This document shows, in pieces, positions 9,176 through 16,444 of a stretch of DNA of 64,000 nucleotides. This stretch comes from Litorimonas sp964425355 (GTDB lineage Bacteria; Pseudomonadota; Alphaproteobacteria; Caulobacterales; Maricaulaceae). The DNA is taken from positions 1 to 64,000 of the forward strand of contig CAYRMO010000001.1 of NCBI GenBank assembly GCA_964425355.1. The letters run 5' to 3'. The notes below the pieces were generated by a model that saw nothing but the letters and a program-made list of their open reading frames with translations, ran no database searches and had not been told where the DNA came from. The stretch's first letter is position 1; every line of letters begins with the position of its first letter. Both the position numbers and the translations under genes were made by a program.

Positions 9176-9790
9176 TTACGCGTCAGCTTTGTCTTTTTGG
9201 CCAAGTGTAAATAAGCATAGTGCGAGGAAAAGTGTAGCCACAACACCAGACCCGCCAGCAATAGGACGGGGGAAGAAGCCTTGTATGCCAAACATCATCA
9301 CCAGCGCATTTGCGACAAGTGCAACCACGCCTGCAACAACGGCCAATCCGCCAAGAACTTTTCCGCCGTCTTTTAGTTTCGCCATGCCAAAGACGATGGC
9401 GGCCAGACCCAATAATAGTTTGGCTGCATTATAAAGGAAGAAGGAGAGGGCAATGACAGAGAAGGCTGCAGGCTCGAGCGCCTCATGAGCCTTAGCGGCT
9501 GCCCTAAAGGGACCAAATTGTAATAAGCCGATGCCAACTTGCGTCACATTTAGAGCCGTGCTGAAAGCAATGGCTGAAAATCCAAGGGCATAGCGCCTCG
9601 CTCCGCCCACCATAGCAGCACCTGCAAAGGCGGCCATTAGGACAAAGATAAGCGCCTCTAATCGCCACACTATCTGGCGATCGACATCTGGAGCCTCTTG
9701 ATAGAGCAATGTATAAATAGGCTGCATGATAACAGCTAATAAAAGAAGAATAGCAAGGGTTTTAACTGTGCGTGTTTGCGTGAATTCCAT
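9176..9790 (-). CDS. Polytopic membrane protein, unknown
   Basis: A 204-aa, very hydrophobic protein with six probable TM helices (roughly residues 9-27, 44-62, 68-86, 108-132, 137-165, 175-197) and little loop sequence. Start supported by a GGGAGAG SD about 6 nt upstream. I do not recognise a named family. It is transcribed on the minus strand ahead of the M50 peptidase gene, but 124 bp with hairpin-forming repeats separates them, so an operon is doubtful. Confidence 0.7.
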   Translation of the reverse strand: MEFTQTRTVKTLAILLLLAVIMQPIYTLLYQEAPDVDRQIVWRLEALIFVLMAAFAGAAMVGGARRYALGFSAIAFSTALNVTQVGIGLLQFGPFRAAAKAHEALEPAAFSVIALSFFLYNAAKLLLGLAAIVFGMAKLKDGGKVLGGLAVVAGVVALVANALVMMFGIQGFFPRPIAGGSGVVATLFLALCLFTLGQKDKADA

Positions 9791-9950
9791 GATCTCTCTC
9801 CCAGATGACGGTTATATTGTCTTTCTATTTGCGCGTGAAACTTATAGTCAGATGCGGGTGAATTCAATGAGAAACGAAAGCCCGTTATATTCAAATTAGT
9901 AAACTGTTCGTGACCTTCAAGCGCAAATCGGTATATGGTCGACGCGATAT

Positions 9951-10256
9951 ATGATTGATCTGGACTTTGAATTTGAGAGTGAAATTTGGCTCTGGCAAGC
10001 CGAGAAGGGCGCGTGGCATTTTTTGACGGTTCCGGAAGATATATCCGCAGATATTAAAGCCTTTACAAAACACCTCGCCCGGGGGTTTCGCTCTGTGAAA
10101 GTGGAAGCTCGTATAGGTGATACGGTCTGGAAAACCTCTATATTTCCGTCCAAATCTCATAACGGATATATATTGCCCATTAAGGCTTCGGTCAGAAAGG
10201 CAGAGGGCGTTTTTGCTAATGATAAGGTCGTCGTCAGACTAAACGTTCCAACATAG
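9951..10256 (+). CDS. DUF1905 domain protein
   Basis: A 101-aa protein that is essentially one DUF1905 domain. It has an acidic N-terminal strand, LWQAEKGAWHFLTVP and the FRSVKVEARIGDTVWKTS segment followed by the PIKASVRKA strand. The small beta-barrel family has no firm function. SD site weak. The 160 bp upstream (9791-9950) separate it from the divergent membrane gene and presumably hold both promoters. Confidence 0.85.
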   Translation: MIDLDFEFESEIWLWQAEKGAWHFLTVPEDISADIKAFTKHLARGFRSVKVEARIGDTVWKTSIFPSKSHNGYILPIKASVRKAEGVFANDKVVVRLNVPT

Positions 10257-10348
10257 CGCTCTCTCAAAAGGACAGACATGTGGATTTCTATGATTTTCAC
10301 AGCGCTAGAGCTTGCAAATTTTGGCAGACTCGGCGGATAGAAAATCCT

Positions 10349-11299
10349 ATGCGAAAAATTGAGATCTTACCCGTCAGCTATACCCTATGGGCCAAAGACA
10401 AAGCCGCTTTTGCGCAAGCCTTTGGTAGAAGTTTCGCCGAGACGGGGTTTGCCATCATTGCAGATCATTCCATTCCATCTGATGTGATCCGAGAGGCTGA
10501 TAAGGCTACGAAGGCCTTTTTTGATCTGTCGACCGAGATCAAACTCAAATATTCAGATCCCGAAAATGGGTTTCAACGCGGCTATTCTCCAATTGGGACC
10601 GAAAATGCTAAAGGCAATAAAATTTCAGATTTCAAAGAGTTTTGGCATACAGGTCGACAACTTGATCAAAACTCGCCCTATCGAGAGGTCATGAAAGAGA
10701 CGCCGCAGGTTACAGATATGCCGACATTCAATCTTGCGACACGCAAGCTTTATGAAGCTCTTGATGACTTTGGCTTTGACCTCCTACAGGCTTTGGCAAT
10801 ATATCTGAATATCGAGCCCAAATATTTTGATGACAAGGTCAATGTTGGAAATTCGATTTTACGATTGCTCCATTACCCGGCCCATGACACGCCGCCACCT
10901 AGCGGGTCTATGCGCGCCGCTGAACATGAAGATATAAATTTGATTACCTTGCTTTTGGGGGCGGAAGAGGCAGGGCTACAGGCCCAACATCGCAATGGGA
11001 ACTGGTTAGATGTGAACGCGCCAGACGGTGCGCTCGTTGTGAATGCAGGTGACATGTTGCAGCGTCTGACAGCTGGTGTCATTCCGTCGACAACGCATCG
11101 TGTTTTAAATCCGACACCGGAGCGGGCGAGTTTTTCGCGTTACTCCAAGCCTTTTTTCTTACATCCAAATCAGGACTTTATGATTACACCCTTGCCTGGC
11201 TGTGTCGCCAAGACAGGGCAATCAGAACCCCCGATTTCGGCGGGTGACTATCTGAATGAAAGATTGTGTGAGATCGGTTTACTAAAGAAAGCCGGATAG
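10349..11299 (+). CDS. 2-oxoglutarate/Fe(II)-dependent oxygenase, isopenicillin N synthase type
   Basis: A 316-aa protein with the N-terminal DIOX_N domain (FAETGFAIIADHSIP) and the C-terminal 2OG-Fe(II) jelly roll. Iron ligands are His193 and Asp195 (the EHED motif) and His250 (STTHRVLNP), with the co-substrate Arg in the following RASFSRYS. Substrate unknown; relatives hydroxylate or cyclise small molecules. The frame is open from 10280, but homology begins at MRKIEILPVSY, so 10349 is the chosen start. It converges with the DUF4167 gene with a 6-bp gap. Confidence 0.88.
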   Translation: MRKIEILPVSYTLWAKDKAAFAQAFGRSFAETGFAIIADHSIPSDVIREADKATKAFFDLSTEIKLKYSDPENGFQRGYSPIGTENAKGNKISDFKEFWHTGRQLDQNSPYREVMKETPQVTDMPTFNLATRKLYEALDDFGFDLLQALAIYLNIEPKYFDDKVNVGNSILRLLHYPAHDTPPPSGSMRAAEHEDINLITLLLGAEEAGLQAQHRNGNWLDVNAPDGALVVNAGDMLQRLTAGVIPSTTHRVLNPTPERASFSRYSKPFFLHPNQDFMITPLPGCVAKTGQSEPPISAGDYLNERLCEIGLLKKAG

Positions 11300-11305
11300 C
11301 GCTGT

Positions 11306-11884
11306 TTATTCAGCCGCAATAATAGTTTCATCATCGTCAGAGGCTTTACGCGCTGGCGCTTTACGGCGTCGGGCTGGTTTGTCATCTGTCGCTGCTAGGT
11401 CGTCAGGCTCGACTTTTGGCTTACGGGCTTTTTTCTCAAGCTTTACTTTGGGCGCGTCCGTTTTTGGCGTGACGACGTCGAGGGCAGAGGATGCATTTGC
11501 GTCCTCGACCTGATCGTCCGGTCTACGCTTTTGAGCGCGTGGGAGTTCTTCATAGGGTTGTTCGTCGGACGTTTCTTTTGCATTGGCTCGGGCTTCGTCA
11601 CGCGCCGCACGTTCAGCTTCTGCTTTTTCGCGCGCTTCTTGTTTAGCGGCTTCCTGTACATTCATAAGCCGAAGATAGTGTTCAGCATGTTGCAATAAAT
11701 TCTCGGCCTTGACCCGATTGCCGCTCATCTTGGCATCGCGGGCGAGGGAGGTATATTTCTCGTAAATCGTGGAGGCGTTTCCACGAACTTTGACATCAGG
11801 CCCCTGACTGTCCATCGACCTGTTATAGTTGTTATTATTATTATTGTTCCGGTTTTTATTCCGGTTGCGGCGTTGACGCTTCAT
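11306..11884 (-). CDS. DUF4167 domain protein
   Basis: A 192-aa basic protein. An asparagine/arginine-rich N-terminus (run of seven Asn) leads into the DUF4167 core (VRGNASTIYEKYTSLARDAKMSGNR and AENLLQHAEHYLRL, about residues 32-75). A low-complexity, highly charged tail of about 110 residues follows, probably disordered. DUF4167 is an alphaproteobacterial family, often encoded beside prmC as here, suggesting an RNA or ribosome-linked role (inference). Confidence 0.88.
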   Translation of the reverse strand: MKRQRRNRNKNRNNNNNNNYNRSMDSQGPDVKVRGNASTIYEKYTSLARDAKMSGNRVKAENLLQHAEHYLRLMNVQEAAKQEAREKAEAERAARDEARANAKETSDEQPYEELPRAQKRRPDDQVEDANASSALDVVTPKTDAPKVKLEKKARKPKVEPDDLAATDDKPARRRKAPARKASDDDETIIAAE

Positions 11885-12089
11885 TATTTGACCTCAGATT
11901 GGGGCGATAGGAGAAAATTGTACTCACAAACAATTTGGAATTAAGGAACAACCTTCATTTTATCGGCTTAACCAGCGGGTGCCGGAAAATTCACCGGACA
12001 TCCAATCACACTGTGGTTATCGTGTAGCAAATGCGATAGGCTATGGAAAGGCCTTTTTTATTAAGTTTTTCAACTATCTTAGGGACAAC

Positions 12090-12989
12090 TTAATTCGTGT
12101 TTCGCGCGCTCACGCAGCGCGCATTCCCTCCAAGGTCATATGAAACCGCCGGATGTTGAAATCCTGCTTCAGAAAATATTGTTGAAACTGCATTTGCTTG
12201 ATCAAAGCCGATTTCTAATCCAATCCAGCCATTTGGTCTGAGATGATCGATCACGTCTTCCATGATCAGGCGATAATCCCGCAGTCCGTCCTCGCCACCT
12301 GCTAAAGCCAATGCGGGATCAAAATGTACGACTTCCGGTTCAAGTTGTTCCATGGCCTCGGCGTCAATATAGGGGGGATTTGAAAGGACAGCATCAAATT
12401 TCTCTTGGGTTTTGATTGGGGTCCACCATTTCCCAACGCGAAAATCAACACGGGTTTCAACGCCAAGGGCGTCTGCATTTTGACGCGCAATGTTGAGGGC
12501 CTTTTCAGAAATATCGGTCGCAACGAGCTTAGCATCCTCTCGATCGGCCAAAATCGTTAGGCCAATGGCGCCGCTTCCCGTGCCTAGATCCAAAATGCGA
12601 GGTGCCTCAATCTGTTTGAGGGCGTCTAAGGCGAGTCCCACCAGAATTTCCGTATCTGCGCGCGGCGACAACACATCTTTTGAAATCGCAAATCGACGTC
12701 CATAAAAGTCTCGCCATCCCAAAATATGATCTAAAGGTTCGCGCTTTAGCCGTCTTTGCATATGATCGGTGATGATTGCGAATATTTCGGGTTTTAAAAC
12801 CTCATGCCCATTTAACATTAAATCCGCACGATCCATTCCTGTCGCAGTAAGAATAATGTCTAAGGCTTCGTTTTCGGCAAAGGGAATCTCTGCGTTTTGA
12901 AAGGCCTGTGTTACAAACCGTTTTGCGGACCTTGCCGATAAGCCGGAATAGGGACCTGAATGTGGGCGTTTATCCAGGGGGGTGATCAT
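12090..12989 (-). CDS. prmC: Release-factor glutamine N5-methyltransferase
   Basis: Methylates the GGQ glutamine of RF1/RF2. It has a helical N-terminal domain, the SAM-binding DLGTGSGAIG motif and the catalytic NPPYID near residue 200; 299 aa, normal size. The frame is open to 13007, but the ATG at 12989 overlaps the TGA of the upstream gene as ATGA (12986-12989), a coupling arrangement, so it is preferred. The usual partner prfA is not in the window. 205 bp separate its end from the DUF4167 start and hold that gene's promoter. Confidence 0.95.
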   Translation of the reverse strand: MITPLDKRPHSGPYSGLSARSAKRFVTQAFQNAEIPFAENEALDIILTATGMDRADLMLNGHEVLKPEIFAIITDHMQRRLKREPLDHILGWRDFYGRRFAISKDVLSPRADTEILVGLALDALKQIEAPRILDLGTGSGAIGLTILADREDAKLVATDISEKALNIARQNADALGVETRVDFRVGKWWTPIKTQEKFDAVLSNPPYIDAEAMEQLEPEVVHFDPALALAGGEDGLRDYRLIMEDVIDHLRPNGWIGLEIGFDQANAVSTIFSEAGFQHPAVSYDLGGNARCVSARNTN

Positions 12990-13429
12990 TTTTGATCTAA
13001 CTGCCATGTCAGGCCACTTTTTTCCAGCTGGCGAGCGGCTCCAAAGTAAAATGTATATTTTTTCTCCGGTAATTTTTCAATTTTGAATAGACCACCAAAG
13101 AAGATTGCGGGGCCAATATAAGACATATCGGTTAAAGGAATTCGTAAGGCCGCATGTCCCGGGCTCAGTATAAGCCATGGCTTGAGATAGATATATTCGT
13201 CAGAGATATGAATTGTGAGACATGACCCATATTGGGCCGCCCGGAACATGAAGTTTTTTGATCTGATTGTCATGGATTGAAAGTTAAATTTTTTACCCTC
13301 CGGGACAGCATCAGATGCATAATGCGTTGCCAGGGACGACCATCCACTTAAGGCAATGAGTTTACATGTCGAAATCCACAAAAAGGGGAAGAATATAAGA
13401 CATAAGGTGAGCGAAATGATTGTGGACAT
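12986..13429 (-). CDS. Small membrane-anchored protein, unknown
   Basis: A 147-aa protein with one N-terminal TM helix (about residues 3-25). A domain of about 115 residues rich in beta strands and aromatic residues follows, including YIYLKPWLILSPGH, which looks like a PH-like or DUF-type beta barrel. Not recognised. It overlaps prmC by 4 bp and starts 3 bp after the hydrolase gene, making a three-gene minus-strand operon (hydrolase, this gene, prmC). Confidence 0.65.
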   Translation of the reverse strand: MSTIISLTLCLIFFPFLWISTCKLIALSGWSSLATHYASDAVPEGKKFNFQSMTIRSKNFMFRAAQYGSCLTIHISDEYIYLKPWLILSPGHAALRIPLTDMSYIGPAIFFGGLFKIEKLPEKKYTFYFGAARQLEKSGLTWQLDQK

Positions 13430-13432
13430 AAT

Positions 13433-14191
13433 CTAGGCTTCATTTACCTGCTTGATCGCGATTTCGATCAATTTCAGATCTGTCGGCCGCGAGAGGCTGT
13501 GGTCACCGCCTTTGACGAGGGTGTAAGTCACATCATCTGAGACAAGCTGATCCAAAAGACGTTTCGAATAGGTCCAAGGCACTACATTATCTTCATAGCC
13601 CTGTAATATTCGAATGGGACAGGTGAGGGGAATAGGGTTGTCTAAGATTTGACGTTTCCGTCCATCCTCTATCAAGACTTTGGAATAGGCATAGGGCTCT
13701 TCATATCCCGAAGGTTCATAAACAACGCCGTCATTTTCAAGGGCTTTGATTTGCGCTTCTGTCCAGCCAGCCACGGTCAATTTTTCAGTAAAGTCAGGCG
13801 CCGGGTTTATCAGCACCAGCCCTTTGACCTGATCTGGATTTTCAAGCGCGGCTAAGAGCGAGGCCCAACCTCCCATAGAAGACCCAATCAGGATAACGGG
13901 TCCGAGGGCTAGTCTTTCGCAGACGAGATTTACATCGGACGCCCAGCGCGACATTGTACCCTCAATAAAGTCGCCACTACTTTCGCCATGACCGAAATAA
14001 TCAAAGCGGATAAAGGCCTGGGCAAGATGTTTCGCCCAAGCATGGAGGTGCACGGCCTTTCCACCTTCCATATCGGATTTCAGGCCTCCACACCAAATAA
14101 ACGTCGGGCCAAAGCCGTCGCTCATTTTATAGGCAATTTTTTCACCGTCAGACGTGTCCAAAAAATTTAATGTGTCGAGATTATTATGCAT
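13433..14191 (-). CDS. Alpha/beta hydrolase
   Basis: A 252-aa alpha/beta-hydrolase fold protein. It has an FDYFGHGES strand-turn, the nucleophile elbow GSSMGG (Ser), the acid in GYEDNVVPW, and the catalytic His in KGGDHSLSRP near the C-terminus. The family covers esterases and acyl-peptide hydrolase relatives; substrate unknown. The ATG at 14191 (MHNNLDTLNF) is chosen over 14236 because the longer version would overlap the divergent glycosyltransferase start. Confidence 0.88.
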   Translation of the reverse strand: MHNNLDTLNFLDTSDGEKIAYKMSDGFGPTFIWCGGLKSDMEGGKAVHLHAWAKHLAQAFIRFDYFGHGESSGDFIEGTMSRWASDVNLVCERLALGPVILIGSSMGGWASLLAALENPDQVKGLVLINPAPDFTEKLTVAGWTEAQIKALENDGVVYEPSGYEEPYAYSKVLIEDGRKRQILDNPIPLTCPIRILQGYEDNVVPWTYSKRLLDQLVSDDVTYTLVKGGDHSLSRPTDLKLIEIAIKQVNEA

Positions 14192-14221
14192 TATCCAAAT
14201 CAATCGTTTAAGAACATCCCT

Positions 14222-15340
14222 ATGAATGTGCTCCAAATTTTACCAGAGCTCAATGCCGGAGGTGTTGAGCGCACAACGGTTGAAATGGTCGAAGCTTTGA
14301 CTGGGGCTGGCCATAGCGCCCATGTTCTCTCGGCTGGGGGACGTATGGTCTCTGATATCGAGGCTTTGGGCGGGGTGCATCACACGGCAAATATCGGGTC
14401 CAAAAATATTCTAACCGTGCCGTGGCGTATTGCAGGTATCAGGCGGTTGATTGCAAAGCATAATATTGATCTTGTTCATGCGCGTAGTCGTGCACCCGCT
14501 TGGCCTGCCATGTTTGCAGCGCGTGCGGAAAAAATCCCTTTTGTGACGACCTATCACGGCATTTACAAAGCGAGCGGTCCGCTCAAGCGCCTTTATAATT
14601 CCGTTATGGCGCGCGGTGATGCGGTGATTGCCAACTCAAATTTCACCCGCGAATATTTGATGAGACAACACGGCACAAATGATGACAGGATTACTGTTAT
14701 TCCGCGCGGCGTGGATATGGCGCAGTTTGATCCAGACAAAATAGACAGTAAAAGCGTCAAGGCTATTCGAGAAAGTTGGGGCGTTGGCAAAGGCGATATT
14801 GCCCTCGTACTCCCAGGGCGGCTGACACGGTGGAAAGGGCAGATGATCGCCATTGAAGCCATGGCGCACTTACCCAGAAATTATCATTTGGTTTTGATTG
14901 GAGATGCCCAAGGGAGAGACGCCTATGTGAATGAGCTTAGATCAGCTGTCGATCTCTACCGCCCCGGTCTTGATGGTATTATTTTTGCCGAGCACACAAA
15001 GAACATTGCCGCCGTTTTAAAGGCTTCCGATATTGTTCTGGTGCCGTCGACAGAACCCGAGGCTTTTGGTCGTGTTGCCATTGAAGCACAAGCCATGAAC
15101 CGTCCGGTCATGGCATCTGATCATGGGGGAGCTGTTGAAACGGTCCTCGAAGGGGTCACAGGGTGGCGCTTCACGCCAGGCGATGCGAAAGCCCTTGCCC
15201 GGGTTATTCTCAAGGCAGACGCATTGACGGGGGTGAAGACGGCAAGAGATCGTATTGCAACGGGTTTTTCCAAGTCAAACCTGCAAGAGGCGACGCTTAA
15301 ACGTTACGAAAACTGTTTGAAGTCATCAGGGAAAGCGTGA
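14222..15340 (+). CDS. Glycosyltransferase family 4/1
   Basis: A 372-aa GT-B enzyme. The N-terminal donor/acceptor domain starts MNVLQILPELNAGGVERT. The C-terminal domain has VLPGRLTRWKGQ and the nucleotide-sugar-binding EPEAFGRVAIEAQA motif with its two glutamates. It probably adds a sugar to a lipid-linked or surface glycan. The frame opens at 14186, but the family N-terminus matches the ATG at 14222. Only 30 bp separate it from the divergent hydrolase. Confidence 0.9.
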   Translation: MNVLQILPELNAGGVERTTVEMVEALTGAGHSAHVLSAGGRMVSDIEALGGVHHTANIGSKNILTVPWRIAGIRRLIAKHNIDLVHARSRAPAWPAMFAARAEKIPFVTTYHGIYKASGPLKRLYNSVMARGDAVIANSNFTREYLMRQHGTNDDRITVIPRGVDMAQFDPDKIDSKSVKAIRESWGVGKGDIALVLPGRLTRWKGQMIAIEAMAHLPRNYHLVLIGDAQGRDAYVNELRSAVDLYRPGLDGIIFAEHTKNIAAVLKASDIVLVPSTEPEAFGRVAIEAQAMNRPVMASDHGGAVETVLEGVTGWRFTPGDAKALARVILKADALTGVKTARDRIATGFSKSNLQEATLKRYENCLKSSGKA

Positions 15341-15399
15341 GAAACCCTTGTATAACTGTGACAAAACATCCATATACCGCCCCTGATTGTAGCAATTAT

Positions 15400-15413
15400 G
15401 GAGTATAACAATC
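15400..15413 (+). promoter_or_regulatory. SD site and ATC start of infC
   Basis: GGAG at 15400-15403 lies 7 nt before ATC at 15411-15413. No ATG, GTG or TTG lies between the in-frame stop at 15390-15392 and the IF-3 conserved region. An AUC/AUU-type start is the known basis of IF-3 autoregulation in other bacteria. Confidence 0.7.
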
Positions 15414-15953
15414 GCTAGAAGACCCCTTTCGGCCCAACCTGCCAAAAATCCCAAAGGACCACGCATAAATCGTGACATTACCGCCGATAATGTCCTGCTG
15501 ATCCTTGCCGACGGAGAAAAACGGGGCGTTGTGCCCTTAAATGAAGCTTTATCATCCGCAAATGCCGCTGGACTCGATTTGGTCGAGGTTGCCCCCGGAC
15601 AGACGCCTGTATGTAAGGTTCTGGATTACGGAAAAATGCGCTTTGAAAACCAGAAGAAAAAAGCGGCAAATCGTAAGAATCAGCGGACTCAATCCCTCAA
15701 AGAAATAAAAATGCGACCCAATATTGATACGCATGATTATGAAGTGAAAACGAAAGCTATGCGTAAGTTTTTTGATCGCGGTGACAAAGTCAAAGTGACA
15801 GTACGCTTCCGAGGTCGCGAAATGGCGCATATGGATCGCGGTATGGATCTGCTTCAGCGCGTCAAAGAAGATTTTGAAGAAGATGTAAAAGTCGAATTTG
15901 AACCTAAGACCGAAGGTCGGATGATGACGATGGTATTGGCGCCTAAGAATTAG
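15411..15953 (+). CDS. infC: Translation initiation factor IF-3
   Basis: Binds the 30S subunit and checks the start codon. The N-domain motif INRDITADNVLLI, the linker region (KKKAANRKNQ) and the C-domain (EIKMRPNIDTHDYEVK, VRFRGREMAH) are all present. From the ATC start it is 180 aa, a normal length. A GTG at 15531 would remove 40 conserved residues and cannot be the real start. Rare starts let excess IF-3 repress its own synthesis (known in enterobacteria). The usual followers rpmI and rplT are absent; a convergent GNAT gene follows instead. Confidence 0.92.
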   Translation: MARRPLSAQPAKNPKGPRINRDITADNVLLILADGEKRGVVPLNEALSSANAAGLDLVEVAPGQTPVCKVLDYGKMRFENQKKKAANRKNQRTQSLKEIKMRPNIDTHDYEVKTKAMRKFFDRGDKVKVTVRFRGREMAHMDRGMDLLQRVKEDFEEDVKVEFEPKTEGRMMTMVLAPKN

Positions 15954-15976
15954 GGTCCGGCGCTCTAGGGTCGCTT

Positions 15977-16444
15977 TTATAACGACAATCCCATAAATCG
16001 ACTATCCATAGGATTGTCGTAATATTTTTCGATATCTCGAAACCCCAGCTTTTCATAAATTGCATTGGCGTGGATTAAGCCGTGATCCGTGTCGAGATAG
16101 ATCGTTTCATAACCGATCTCTTTGGCTGTTTTTAGAGAGGCTTGGCATAGTTTTAAACCAAGCCCAAAACCGCGCCCGTCTTTGCGACAATAGAGACGTT
16201 TTAACTCGCAAATATTGTCTTTGAAGGGCTTTATCCCACATGCGGCCATAGGTGATCCGTCAATTTTTGCGAGAAAAAGCGCGTCATAGGATTGTGGAAA
16301 GTCTAAAAATTCCTTTTCAGTGCCTTGAAAGGAAAGGCTCTGGCCGAGGTAATTTTCAACAAAATTTAGATATTCGACAAATATGACTTTGACGGCGGAT
16401 ATATCCTCCGGTCTATTGACGCGTAAGATTTCAATATCAGGCAT
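15977..16444 (-). CDS. GNAT family N-acetyltransferase
   Basis: A 155-aa single GNAT domain. The acetyl-CoA-binding RKDGRGFGLGLKLC (the R/Q-x-x-G-x-G/A loop) lies at about residues 91-104, followed by the YLDTDHG strand and the A-IYEKLGFRDIEKYYD C-terminal motif. Acceptor unknown. Its ATG shares one base with the stop of the upstream PodJ-like gene (TAATG at 16444), so it is probably translated by re-initiation after that gene. Confidence 0.88.
   Translation of the reverse strand: MPDIEILRVNRPEDISAVKVIFVEYLNFVENYLGQSLSFQGTEKEFLDFPQSYDALFLAKIDGSPMAACGIKPFKDNICELKRLYCRKDGRGFGLGLKLCQASLKTAKEIGYETIYLDTDHGLIHANAIYEKLGFRDIEKYYDNPMDSRFMGLSL

Noticed and set aside
15531..15953. A 140-aa version of IF-3 starting at GTG 15531
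   Set aside because: The family's N-domain lies in frame upstream, and a good SD/ATC pair at 15400-15413 gives the complete protein.
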